From an uncultured Butyricicoccus sp. (GTDB lineage: Bacteria > Bacillota > Clostridia > Oscillospirales > Butyricicoccaceae): a stretch of 64,000 nucleotides of DNA. How positions within the stretch are numbered: the first letter of the stretch is position 1; the number at the start of each line of letters is the position of its first letter. The notes under the pieces are model-generated. The model was not told the origin of the DNA. It did not search any database and was given only the letters and a program-made list of their open reading frames with translations. The stretch covers positions 1-64,000 of the forward strand of contig CAKTAV010000003.1 in assembly GCA_934532985.1 (NCBI GenBank), read 5' to 3'. Position numbers and translations under genes: made by a program. Of the stretch, positions 24,044-31,657 are shown one piece after another.

Positions 24044-24469
24044 TTACTCCTCGACGGTAATACCCATGGAACGGGCAGTGCCGGCGATCATGCTCATAGC
24101 GGCTTCCAGAGAAGCGGCGTTCAGGTCAGGCATCTTGGTCTCTGCGATCTTCTGGACGTCCGCCTTGCTGATGGTAGCTACCTTCGTCTTGTTCGGAACA
24201 GCGGAGCCGCTCTGCAGGTTGCATGCCTTCTTGATGAGGACAGCTGCCGGCGGGGTCTTCGTGATGAACGAGAAGGAACGGTCTGCGTAGACAGTGATGA
24301 CTACCGGGATGATCATACCTGCATCATTCTTGGTGCGTTCGTTGAATTCCTTCGTGAACGCCATAATGTTTACACCGTGCTGGCCAAGGGCCGGACCTAC
24401 CGGGGGAGCCGGAGTTGCCTTGCCTGCCGGGATCTGAAGCTTAATAAATCCTACTACTTTCTGTGCCAT
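24044..24469 (-). CDS. rplK: 50S ribosomal protein L11
   Basis: The 141-aa L11 protein of the GTPase-associated centre. It has the N-terminal GFIKLQIPAGKATPAPPVGPALGQHGVNIMAF with the proline-rich loop targeted by thiostrepton-type antibiotics, and the C-terminal RNA-binding domain ending IAGTARSMGITVEE. It lies in the standard nusG-rplK-rplA order with an AGGAGG ribosome site. Confidence 0.99.
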   Translation of the reverse strand: MAQKVVGFIKLQIPAGKATPAPPVGPALGQHGVNIMAFTKEFNERTKNDAGMIIPVVITVYADRSFSFITKTPPAAVLIKKACNLQSGSAVPNKTKVATISKADVQKIAETKMPDLNAASLEAAMSMIAGTARSMGITVEE

Positions 24470-24555
24470 GTTAGTAGCACCTCCTTGAAAAATGTGGTAA
24501 TGGCGAGACGCCGTATTATCTCATCGGCGCTCTCCCACCTGCCGGGTAAGAGGAA

Positions 24556-25089
24556 TTAATCCTCAATGACTTCTACCTGATTGAGCTCGAGCTCAACCGG
24601 GGTTTCGCGTCCGAACATGGATACGATAACACGTACTCTGTTCTGATTCTGCTCAATTTCATCGACCGTGCCGACAAAATCAACCAGCGGGCCGTCGCAG
24701 ACACGGACCGAATCACCGACCTTGTAACTGATCTCGATGGTTCCCTCATGCTTTTCTGCACCCCACTGTGCGGCCTCTTCGTCGGTGAGGGGAAGGGGCT
24801 TGTTGGAGTTCGGGCTGACAAAGCCGGTGCATCCACGCGTGTTGCGCACAAGATACCAGCTCTCGTCGGTGAGGATCATCTTAACGAGGACGTAGCCCGG
24901 AAACAGCTTTCGCTCGACCTCGCGGGTCTTGCCGTCCTTAACCTCACGAACAACCTCCACCGGAATGGAAACGTCCGTGATCAGATCATGCATGTTTCGA
25001 TTTTCCACCGCTTTTTCGATGGACGAGGCTACCTTGTTTTCGTAGCCGGAGTATGTGTGAATCACATACCACTTTGGTGTTTCAGACAT
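24556..25089 (-). CDS. nusG: Transcription elongation/antitermination factor NusG
   Basis: A 177-aa NusG that binds RNA polymerase and modulates pausing and coupling to ribosomes. The NGN domain has WYVIHTYSGYENKVASSIEKAVENR, KDGKTREVERKLFPGYVLVKM and WYLVRNTRGCTGFV; the KOW domain holds GDSVRVCDGPLVDFVGTVDEI and ends VELELNQVEVIE. It lies between secE and rplK, the canonical position. Confidence 0.99.
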   Translation of the reverse strand: MSETPKWYVIHTYSGYENKVASSIEKAVENRNMHDLITDVSIPVEVVREVKDGKTREVERKLFPGYVLVKMILTDESWYLVRNTRGCTGFVSPNSNKPLPLTDEEAAQWGAEKHEGTIEISYKVGDSVRVCDGPLVDFVGTVDEIEQNQNRVRVIVSMFGRETPVELELNQVEVIED

Positions 25090-25110
25090 TACAGACCAAA
25101 CCTTTCCTGT

Positions 25111-25374
25111 TTACACCGCAGCCAGCGTAATCAGCGCGGTTACACCCAGATTAAAGACAGCGTCCAGAATCCAGATAAACACGCCAACAACCAGAATGGC
25201 GGCGATTACAATAGCGGAATTGTTAATTGTCTGCTTACGGGTTGGCCACACGACCTTTTTGGCTTCGCTCTTCAGGTCATGAAACCATTTGCCGATTCGA
25301 GCAAAAAAACCAGGCTTCTTGGCCTTTTTCTGCTTGGTCTCGGCATTGGAAGCATCTTTTTCCTTGCCAAACAT
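25111..25374 (-). CDS. secE: Preprotein translocase subunit SecE
   Basis: An 87-residue single-helix SecE that clamps the SecY channel. A basic N-terminal region (KQKKAKKPGFFARI) leads to the conserved amphipathic helix WFHDLKSEAKKVVWPTRKQ and one membrane span (SAIVIAAILVVGVFIWILDAVF). The order rpmG-secE-nusG is classical. SecA is encoded at 31.6 kb. Confidence 0.97.
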   Translation of the reverse strand: MFGKEKDASNAETKQKKAKKPGFFARIGKWFHDLKSEAKKVVWPTRKQTINNSAIVIAAILVVGVFIWILDAVFNLGVTALITLAAV

Positions 25375-25398
25375 GAACGGTCTTCCTTTCTCCGAGCG

Positions 25399-25548
25399 TT
25401 ACTTGCTTTCGCGGTGTAACGTGTGCTTACGGCAGAACGGGCAGTACTTGTTCATCTCAAGACGCTCCGGGTTGTTCTTCTTGTTCTTCATAGAGTCGTA
25501 GTTTCTCTGCTTGCACTCGGTGCAGGCCAGGGTTACTTTAACGCGCAT
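25399..25548 (-). CDS. rpmG: 50S ribosomal protein L33
   Basis: A 49-aa protein read directly from the sequence: it begins MRVKVTLACTECKQRNY and ends KYCPFCRKHTLHRESK. Both CxxC pairs (CTEC and CPFC) are present, so this is the zinc-binding C+ form of L33. AAGGAGG lies 8 nt before the ATG. It heads the rpmG-secE-nusG cluster. Confidence 0.97.
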   Translation of the reverse strand: MRVKVTLACTECKQRNYDSMKNKKNNPERLEMNKYCPFCRKHTLHRESK

Positions 25549-25611
25549 AACGGCACCTCCTTAAATAATTGCCTCCCTCTTGCCGGTGTCCCTTGCGCTG
25601 CAATTCAGCGC

Positions 25612-25660
25612 AAAAAAAAGAACCCTGCATAGGTATAATCAGTATACCATGCGGGGTTCT
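25612..25660 (-). terminator. Strong terminator before rpmG
   Basis: AGAACCC.GCA..GGTATA pairs with TATACC.TGC.GGGTTCT (25619-25660); on the minus strand it is followed by a run of eight T. It ends the transcript of the two small membrane proteins. A further GCGCTG/CAGCGC hairpin lies between it and rpmG; no clear promoter for rpmG was seen there. Confidence 0.9.
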
Positions 25661-25748
25661 ATCCGTCAATATCAATATTACCAAAATATCCGGTGAAAAA
25701 CACGCCATTTTGACAGCGAAAGCGGCGTATTTGCCGGTACCGGCCGGA

Positions 25749-26093
25749 TTAGCGGGCGGCCCAGAACATGAACGCCGAAGCGAGCATGTAAACCAGATAG
25801 CAGACGATGATAACGTTGCGATGCTTGGTTTTCTCCGACAGAGTGGCGAGAGAGCCGAGCGCACAGGCAAAGGTAAGTACATAGCCGTAGCGGGAGACAT
25901 TGAGCATGGCAATCGCCAGACCCACCAGCATGCCGACGGTCAGCAGCAAACCGAGACGAGCATTTTTACGTTCGCCCTTTGCCTGTTCCTCCTTGCGCTC
26001 GCGTTCCTTGCGCAGCTCATATTCCGAAACCGGCTTTGCGTGCATCGGCTGACGCTTTTGTCCTTTTTTGCGATTGTTTTTTGATATAGCCAT
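25749..26093 (-). CDS. Small membrane protein with SKNNRKKG N-terminus (copy 2)
   Basis: A 114-residue protein of unknown function. The N-terminus (AISKNNRKKGQKRQP) is almost the same as in the gene directly upstream. A charged, helical stretch (ELRKERERKEEQAKGERKNARLG) precedes three hydrophobic segments: LGLLLTVGMLVGLAIAML, YVLTFACALGSLATL and NVIIVCYLVYMLASAFMF. A start at 26093 follows AAGGAG; the upstream extension is less likely. The gene is 49 bp after its paralogue and both share the promoter at 26532-26560. Confidence 0.7.
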   Translation of the reverse strand: MAISKNNRKKGQKRQPMHAKPVSEYELRKERERKEEQAKGERKNARLGLLLTVGMLVGLAIAMLNVSRYGYVLTFACALGSLATLSEKTKHRNVIIVCYLVYMLASAFMFWAAR

Positions 26094-26142
26094 GAAATGA
26101 AACGCTCCTTCAATTTCTTTTCTCTTTTTCTTTGCGGGTGGA

Positions 26143-26484
26143 TTATCCATGAACCGAGGAGATCCAGTAGCAGATCATGACCGCGATAAACACGCCGTAG
26201 CAGGCGCGGGTGACAAAGCGGAAATGCTGATCCTTTCGCACATAGAACAGACCGATGACAGCACCGGCAATCGACAGCGGGAATCCAAGAACGTGACCGG
26301 AATAATAAACGATGGCAAGACCGGCAATCATAAAGAGCAGGGCAAGACCTTTGAGCAGGGTGGAAGTGGATACTCCACGCTGCGGGGCTGTGGTCTGCTG
26401 CGGCTGCTTGGTGCTGCCTGCGGGAGACGAATGCGTCGCTGTGCGCTTTTTTCCCTTTTTACGGTTGTTTTTGGATACTGCCAA
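26143..26484 (-). CDS. Small membrane protein with SKNNRKKG N-terminus (copy 1)
   Basis: A 113-residue protein that begins AVSKNNRKKGKKR and continues with a Thr/Gln/Pro-rich linker (residues about 15-45). Two or three hydrophobic segments follow: LLKGLALLFMIAGLAIVYYSG, FPLSIAGAVIGLFYV and FVTRACYGVFIAVMICYWI. I choose a TTG start at 26484 because GGGAGG is 8 nt upstream and the downstream paralogue starts at the same residue. Function unknown; the shared basic head suggests a common partner such as membrane or RNA. Confidence 0.7.
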   Translation of the reverse strand: MAVSKNNRKKGKKRTATHSSPAGSTKQPQQTTAPQRGVSTSTLLKGLALLFMIAGLAIVYYSGHVLGFPLSIAGAVIGLFYVRKDQHFRFVTRACYGVFIAVMICYWISSVHG

Positions 26485-26531
26485 ACAGGATACCTCCCTA
26501 CATATTGACAAACTCAGTGTCCGATAGCATC

Positions 26532-26560
26532 ATTATAACAATTCCATATAGAAAGTGCAA
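26532..26560 (-). promoter_or_regulatory. SigA-type promoter for the small membrane protein pair
   Basis: Minus-strand -35 TTGCAC (26555-26560), 17-bp spacer, -10 TATAAT (26532-26537). Confidence 0.8.
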
Positions 26561-26600
26561 TAAAAAGTTTGGCAGACAAACAAATCCGACAGGGCGGCGC

Positions 26601-26630
26601 TTGTTTGCTGCGGACAGAGTGTGCTAAAAT
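26601..26630 (+). promoter_or_regulatory. Candidate ruvX promoter
   Basis: TTGTTT (26601-26606) and TAAAAT (26625-26630) with an 18-bp spacer, divergent from the membrane-protein promoter. Confidence 0.5.
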
Positions 26631-26667
26631 ACAGGGAATACGAATAGAGGACAAGGAGGACAAGAAA

Positions 26668-27096
26668 ATGAAGATTATGGGGATCGATTATGGTGACGCG
26701 CGAACCGGCGTGTCGATTTCCGACCCAACGGGTTTTTTGGCGGGTTCACCGCAGGTTCTGGCATCGTGGAATACCGAAAAGCTTCTGGATGAGCTGTGCG
26801 CGTTGATCAAACGGGAGCGCGTGGAAGAGATCGTGCTCGGTCTGCCGCGCAATATGAACGCCAGTGAGGGCGAGCGCGCGGAAAAGTGCAAGGCATTCGG
26901 CGCGGAGCTGGAACAGCGCACCGGCCTGCCGGTTATCATGTGGGATGAACGACGGACAACGGTAGAAGCGCATGCAATTCTGCATGCGACGGGAAAGAAG
27001 CAGAAAAAACATAAGAAAAACGTGGATGCGGTTGCGGCATCGCTGATTTTGCAGGGGTATTTGGATTATAAGCGAATTCATGCGGAAGAATGGTGA
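26668..27096 (+). CDS. ruvX: Holliday junction resolvase-like protein RuvX (YqgF)
   Basis: A 142-residue RNase H-fold nuclease of the YqgF family, linked to 16S rRNA 5'-end maturation and possibly junction resolution. Motifs are MGIDYGDARTGVSISD with the catalytic Asp, VLGLPRNMNASEGERAEKC, WDERRTTVEAH and the C-terminal KKHKKNVDAVAASLILQGYLD. AAGGAGG is 8 nt before the ATG at 26668; the frame upstream is not used. It converges on the TauE-like genes with 2 bp between them. Confidence 0.95.
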   Translation: MKIMGIDYGDARTGVSISDPTGFLAGSPQVLASWNTEKLLDELCALIKRERVEEIVLGLPRNMNASEGERAEKCKAFGAELEQRTGLPVIMWDERRTTVEAHAILHATGKKQKKHKKNVDAVAASLILQGYLDYKRIHAEEW

Positions 27097-27098
27097 GC

Positions 27099-27467
27099 TT
27101 ATGATTCCTTGGCGTCGTTCTTTTTGTGAAGCAACTCCCGAATGCCGAGCACGAGAAGGAGAACGCCAAAGGCACGGCGCAGCCAATCCGACGAAACCAT
27201 AGTGGCACAATAGGACGCCAGCGGTGAGACCAGACAGCCGGAGAGCGCACACCAGAGCAGGGCAGGATTGACGATGAGCCGATTTTTCCAATGAGAGACC
27301 AGTGCAGGCGGAGCACAGCACAGAAAATAGAGCAGATTGATGCCGGATGCGGTGAGCTGTCCGACGCCCTGAAAGGCAGTGAGCCAGAGAATAAGAAGGG
27401 AACCGCCGCCGATACCGAAGCCGGATAAAATGCCGGTGAGCGTTCCGGCGAGAATGCCACCTACCAT
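27099..27467 (-). CDS. Half-size TauE/SafE permease subunit (second of pair)
   Basis: A 122-residue membrane protein with four hydrophobic segments. It has the repeat signature of the TauE/SafE (DUF81) family: GGILAGTLTGILSGFGIGGGSLLILWL at the N-terminus, then the HWKNRLIV loop and RRAFGVLLLVLGIREL at the end. Full-length permeases have two such repeats in about 250 aa. The start overlaps the stop of the preceding half-size gene by 7 nt without a good ribosome site, implying coupled translation. Family members export or import sulfur compounds or organic anions; the substrate is unknown. Confidence 0.85.
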   Translation of the reverse strand: MVGGILAGTLTGILSGFGIGGGSLLILWLTAFQGVGQLTASGINLLYFLCCAPPALVSHWKNRLIVNPALLWCALSGCLVSPLASYCATMVSSDWLRRAFGVLLLVLGIRELLHKKNDAKES

Positions 27468-27820
27468 AATAGTACGGAGCGGATACCGCCCCAGATCAGC
27501 AGCAGACCAAACGCACGGCGCAGCAGAGAGGGAGAGGTCTTGCGGAACAATCGACCGGAGAGCAGACCGCCGAGAAAACCGCCGATGAGATACGGCGCGG
27601 CAAAGGCGAGGTCAATCGTGCCGCGGGACAGATAAAAGATCGTGCTGACGGCAGAGAGCAGAAAGACCACGGCAACCGAGGTGGCGAAGGCCTGCTTTTG
27701 CGTGGTATGTGTCCAGCCGGACAGCAGCGGCACGAGGAACAATCCGCCGCCAGAGCCAAAGAAACCGTTGGCGGCGCCCGCCAGTGCGCCGATGATAAGG
27801 TAGCGAGAACGCTGGGTCAT
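27461..27820 (-). CDS. Half-size TauE/SafE permease subunit (first of pair)
   Basis: A 119-residue membrane protein with four hydrophobic segments and the TauE/SafE motif GALAGAANGFFGSGGGLFLVPLL, followed by TSVAVVFLLSAVSTIFYL and LLRRAFGLLLIWGGIRSVLLW. The ATG at 27820 follows AGGAGGG. The next gene on the strand is a second half-size copy, so two products probably associate to form one eight-helix permease. Confidence 0.85.
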   Translation of the reverse strand: MTQRSRYLIIGALAGAANGFFGSGGGLFLVPLLSGWTHTTQKQAFATSVAVVFLLSAVSTIFYLSRGTIDLAFAAPYLIGGFLGGLLSGRLFRKTSPSLLRRAFGLLLIWGGIRSVLLW

Positions 27821-27885
27821 GCCAATTCCCTCCTGTAGTGTGGAATAGAGGTAGTGTGCGCGGAGAGACGGAGGGATATGCGAAA

Positions 27886-27917
27886 AACGAGCTGCAATCT
27901 TCAAATTGCAGCTCGTT
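27886..27917 (-). terminator. Terminator of prfB
   Basis: AACGAGCTGCAAT and ATTGCAGCTCGTT form a perfect stem; on the minus strand it is followed by TTTTTCG. Confidence 0.85.
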
Positions 27918-27933
27918 TTATGTCCAGTTGTAT

Positions 27934-29061
27934 TTACTTTGTTTGCAGCGTACCCGTTGCCTGTGCGGTCAGGTAGGCATTGATGAATCCATCTAGATCG
28001 CCATCCATAACGGCGTCGATATTGGAGTTTTCAAATCCGGTGCGGGTGTCCTTTGCCAGCGTGTACGGCATAAAAACATAGGAGCGGATCTGGCTGCCCC
28101 ATTCAATTTTCTTTTGGTCGCCCTTGATGTCCTCGATCTTATCCAGATGTTCGCGCTCCTTGATTTCCATCAGCTTGGAACGCAGCATTTTCATACAGTT
28201 GTCCTTGTTCTGGAACTGGCTTCGTTCGGTCTGGCAGGAAACCACAATGCCAGTCGGCTTATGAATCAAGCGAACCGCAGACGAGGTCTTATTGATGTGC
28301 TGGCCACCGGCACCGGAGGAACGGAATACCTGCATTTCGATATCTTCCGGACGGATTTCCACTGTGTTGTCATCATCAATTTCCGGCATAACTTCTACCG
28401 CCGAGAATGACGTATGACGACGTCCGGATGAGTCAAACGGGGAGATGCGAACCAGACGGTGTACGCCGGATTCGCTCTTGAGGAAGCCATAGGCGTTCTC
28501 GCCCTCAATCAGGATAGACGCAGACTTCAGACCGGCGTCGTCGCCCTCCAGATAATCCAGCAGCTGATAGGTGAAGCCGTGACGCTCTGCCCAGCGGGTG
28601 TACATACGGTAGAGCATCTCGCACCAGTCCTGCGCCTCTGTGCCGCCCGCACCGGCGTGGAACGACAAAATGGCGTTGTTGGCGTCGTATTCACCCAGCA
28701 GCAGGGTTGCCAGCTTGCGGCGCTCCAGCTCATCTGTCAGCTCGGCAAAGCCGGTCGTCAGTTCTTCCAGCATAGACTCGTCCTCCGCCTCGATGGCGAG
28801 GTCACACAGCGTCAGCAGATCCTCCCACTGGGTTTTCAGGTTGTGGAAGCCCTCGATCTTGTCCTTGAGCGCCTTGGTGCGCTGTAAAATCTTCTGCGAC
28901 TTTTCCATGTCGTCCCAGAAGCCCGGCTCACTCGCGCGGTTTTCCAGCTCCTCCACCTCTTCGGCGGAGTGCTCCAGATCATAGGCTTTTTCCAGCTCGT
29001 CTAGATCCGGCTCCAGATTATTCAGTTTCTGTTTATATTCTTCAAATTCGATCAGTGCCAA
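27934..29061 (-). CDS. prfB: Peptide chain release factor 2
   Basis: RF2 recognises UGA/UAA and releases the peptide. The 375-aa chain contains the stop-codon tripeptide in RISPFDSSGRRHTSFS (SPF) and the catalytic GGQ in SSGAGGQHINKTSSAVRL. The N-terminal coiled region is intact (LEPDLDELEKAYDLEHSAEEVEELEN). Many prfB genes need a programmed +1 frameshift near codon 25; here the frame is continuous from the ATG, so that autoregulation is absent. A promoter is at 29113-29141 and a terminator at 27886-27917, making it monocistronic. Confidence 0.97.
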   Translation of the reverse strand: MALIEFEEYKQKLNNLEPDLDELEKAYDLEHSAEEVEELENRASEPGFWDDMEKSQKILQRTKALKDKIEGFHNLKTQWEDLLTLCDLAIEAEDESMLEELTTGFAELTDELERRKLATLLLGEYDANNAILSFHAGAGGTEAQDWCEMLYRMYTRWAERHGFTYQLLDYLEGDDAGLKSASILIEGENAYGFLKSESGVHRLVRISPFDSSGRRHTSFSAVEVMPEIDDDNTVEIRPEDIEMQVFRSSGAGGQHINKTSSAVRLIHKPTGIVVSCQTERSQFQNKDNCMKMLRSKLMEIKEREHLDKIEDIKGDQKKIEWGSQIRSYVFMPYTLAKDTRTGFENSNIDAVMDGDLDGFINAYLTAQATGTLQTK

Positions 29062-29112
29062 AGCAGATTCTCCTCACTAATTCGGTTTCGTTATATGCGT
29101 ACTCAATTTAAT

Positions 29113-29141
29113 ATTATAGTAAAATACGCAGAGGAAGTAAA
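29113..29141 (-). promoter_or_regulatory. SigA-type promoter for prfB
   Basis: Minus-strand -35 TTTACT (29136-29141), 17-bp spacer, -10 TATAAT (29113-29118). Confidence 0.7.
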
Positions 29142-29177
29142 GAAGTTTGCGGAAAGTTTTTGCGGAAAGAGCGTAAA

Positions 29178-29209
29178 ATCAGCCCATTGTCCAACGACAA
29201 CGGGCTGAT
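29178..29209 (-). terminator. Terminator of the secreted-protein pair
   Basis: ATCAGCCC/GGGCTGAT with an inner TTGTC/GACAA stem; followed on the minus strand by TTTTAC. Confidence 0.75.
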
Positions 29210-29232
29210 GGGATACGGTTTTTGGGGAGATG

Positions 29233-30450
29233 TCACTCCATGCAGTAGAAATCGGAAATTCCGCACGAAGAACCCAATCGGCTTTTTGGAAGAGTACCCT
29301 TCACAAGAATGCTTCGTGTTCCATCGGCGTGCAGCTCGGAAATCTGATACTGCTGCTCTTGGATGCGGGTTTCCAACAGGTAGACCGTTCCGCTGCATTC
29401 CCGAATATAGGGCATCTCTTGTTCTAAATCGGATTCCGTTCGATTTAATGCAAGCGGCGTATAGGTAAATGTCTTTTTGTTGGTATCAAACGACACAATA
29501 TCCATCGGATGAACCGGAGGATAGTAGGTGATAACACCATCTTCAACGGTTGTCGTGGTAAAGCAGTCAATTCGGTCATCAGATTTTAGCTTCATGGGAT
29601 AAGCACTTTGATAGACCAGCTCCTGCTCATCGCGGTCAACAGCAAATTCCAACAGATAGGTTTTTTGCTTGCTTTCTCCGACTTCGATGATTTGATAGAG
29701 AGAATCCTGCGAAATGACGGTCTGTCCAAACGAATAAATTCCATGACGATCGGCGTGATCTTTGAGGAAAGCAGATAGATCCAGCTTGTGATCTGTGACG
29801 GTAAACTTGTCCGATGGTTTATCGTAAGCAATGGTCTGATAAAAGAATTCATAGGATTGTTTGCCGGTATCCTCCGCGGAGAGGTGATAAAGAATACCAC
29901 TCTTTTGGTCTGCAGCGATACAACTGTCATCACGCACTGGAACGTTGTATACGTTATCATTATTGTACAATATAAGCAGACTGAAATAACCAAGATTCTT
30001 CAGTTCCGGCATACTTCCGGCAGAAACCAACTTCCAGTGTAGGTCAAATTTATTTAAATCACCGCTGCGGAGGACTTGGTCAGTGCCATCAGTTGTGGCG
30101 ATTGCGTAGGTAGACTGTAGTTCCTCATTTTTCAGTACGTTTTTACCCTCAAAATAGATATTGTCGAGGGTAAAAGCCTCTGTCATTCCGTCTGTTTGTT
30201 GAAAACAGAGCATATCAGTTACGCCATCAATCATATCATTGCTGAGAAGTTGAGCATTTTTGTCCAGATAATTTATTTGCGAGTTTTCTTTAGCGTCACG
30301 TCCGGTGGAGTAGGTGATGACATAACGCGTATCCGCAGGAACAGACAATTGCTGGTCAGACGGCAAGAGATACCGTGTCTTGATACCAAGGGCAATGCCC
30401 GCGGCAGCAGCAATTGCGACCGCGGAAAGGAGCAGGGTACGTTTTTTCAT
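29233..30450 (-). CDS. Membrane-anchored extracytoplasmic protein (unknown)
   Basis: A 405-residue protein that I do not recognise. Residues 1-28 (KKRTLLLSAVAIAAAAGIALGI) form an N-terminal anchor or signal sequence without a lipobox. The rest is hydrophilic and beta-rich, with repeated short strands such as YVITYSTG, YHLSAEDTGKQSYEFFYQ and VISQDSLYQIIEVGESKQKTYLLEF, suggesting a propeller-like ligand-binding module. GGAGG precedes the ATG. It lies 15 bp after a permuted NlpC/P60-like gene and is probably cotranscribed. The pair is clearly more AT-rich than the flanking prfB and secA genes, hinting at a different history. Confidence 0.65.
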   Translation of the reverse strand: MKKRTLLLSAVAIAAAAGIALGIKTRYLLPSDQQLSVPADTRYVITYSTGRDAKENSQINYLDKNAQLLSNDMIDGVTDMLCFQQTDGMTEAFTLDNIYFEGKNVLKNEELQSTYAIATTDGTDQVLRSGDLNKFDLHWKLVSAGSMPELKNLGYFSLLILYNNDNVYNVPVRDDSCIAADQKSGILYHLSAEDTGKQSYEFFYQTIAYDKPSDKFTVTDHKLDLSAFLKDHADRHGIYSFGQTVISQDSLYQIIEVGESKQKTYLLEFAVDRDEQELVYQSAYPMKLKSDDRIDCFTTTTVEDGVITYYPPVHPMDIVSFDTNKKTFTYTPLALNRTESDLEQEMPYIRECSGTVYLLETRIQEQQYQISELHADGTRSILVKGTLPKSRLGSSCGISDFYCME

Positions 30451-30465
30451 ATGAGCACCACCTCC

Positions 30466-31356
30466 TTAAGAGTTATCTTTATAAATGCAAACAGTGCGCT
30501 TGGATTTTCGGATATTATTAGGATAGACACCGGGGCCGCCGTTAGAATCCAAATCTACAGATGCTTTGAACTTCCACGACTTCCATACTAGTTCAGAACA
30601 ATTCATTTTTGCATTGTTTGAGTCTGTATTCTTCTTGTTGTTGAAGAAATTCTTATCATATTTTTTTCCCACCTGAGCTTTGGCCCATGTAGCTACACTA
30701 CGTCTCGTATCAACGTCATATCGAGAAGTAGAATTAGATTTAACTACTTTATAAATCTTAAAAGGATATTCATCCATCTTTTGATTCACTTTTCTAGTCT
30801 GCACACCTTTGCTCAAAGCTTCAGTTATTTTGGTGGTAGTTGTATATATTCCGACATGATTAAATGGTTGAATGGGATTATTCGTCCAAATAATATCAGC
30901 AAGTTTTGACTGAGGAATAAAGCGTTGGATTTTACCAACAGAAGAGACAGAAATGTTCATGCCTGCTTCTGGAGAACCGGGAACATCGCGCCAGCCACGG
31001 TCATTCATATCTTCTAAAACAGCAGAAACGAATTCTTCGTCCTCAGACATGTCAATATCAAAAAAACTGCAATAACGAGAGACTTTGGCGAGAACTTCCG
31101 GTGTTATTTCAACTTTTTCAGATGGAGAATTGTCTTCATCAGTTCCGAAATCAGTTTCGTTTTCATCTGAAGTCTGTTCATCGGCGTTAATTTCATCAAG
31201 TTCTTCTTGCTCCTCTGTAAGTGCAAGCTGGTCTTGCTGGTTGCTAGAAGAAACGTTGGAAACGCTAGGCGTTGCTGCAAAGGCTGAGGAAGCTAAAACC
31301 ATGATAGCTAGCATTAGACAGCCGCAGTGTCTTAAAATAGTGAGATAGTGTTTCAT
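30466..31356 (-). CDS. Secreted YiiX-like (permuted NlpC/P60) hydrolase
   Basis: A 296-residue exported protein. The signal peptide spans residues 1-27 (CGCLMLAIMVLASSAFA) and is followed by an acidic, Glu/Asp-rich linker (about residues 45-80). The C-terminal half resembles YiiX/YebB-type permuted NlpC/P60 cysteine hydrolases: a His in NHVGIYTTTTKITEALSKGVQ and, much later, the Cys in MNCSELVWKSWK. That order (His before Cys) is the permuted one. Substrates could be cell-wall peptides or lipids. The ATG at 31356 follows AGGAGG. It is AT-rich, like its downstream partner. Confidence 0.7.
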   Translation of the reverse strand: MKHYLTILRHCGCLMLAIMVLASSAFAATPSVSNVSSSNQQDQLALTEEQEELDEINADEQTSDENETDFGTDEDNSPSEKVEITPEVLAKVSRYCSFFDIDMSEDEEFVSAVLEDMNDRGWRDVPGSPEAGMNISVSSVGKIQRFIPQSKLADIIWTNNPIQPFNHVGIYTTTTKITEALSKGVQTRKVNQKMDEYPFKIYKVVKSNSTSRYDVDTRRSVATWAKAQVGKKYDKNFFNNKKNTDSNNAKMNCSELVWKSWKFKASVDLDSNGGPGVYPNNIRKSKRTVCIYKDNS

Positions 31357-31566
31357 AAAAGACCTCCTAATATAAATAGTTAGAAACATTTGGAATGCCA
31401 TCCCTTTATCTTATCAAAACTATAACACAAAAGTGCACTGCTGATCAATAGTGCATAAGCAATTATGTCCATTTGGATGCTTTTTTACGAGATATGTGAA
31501 AATAGTAATCATGAGTTGGAGTTTTTGGGGAATTTACAAAATTGTTATTTCTTTTACAGCAAACTG

Positions 31567-31575
31567 TGCTATAAT
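31567..31575 (+). promoter_or_regulatory. Extended -10 promoter of secA
   Basis: TGC-TATAAT (TGN extended -10, hexamer 31570-31575) lies about 85 bp before secA; no good -35 is needed or seen. Confidence 0.6.
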
Positions 31576-31657
31576 GCAGTGTGGAATGTTTTCCAGAATG
31601 AATCGTATGCGAACACAAAATCGGAGAGGGATTCCGGTTTGAAAGGATTTAGAAAGA

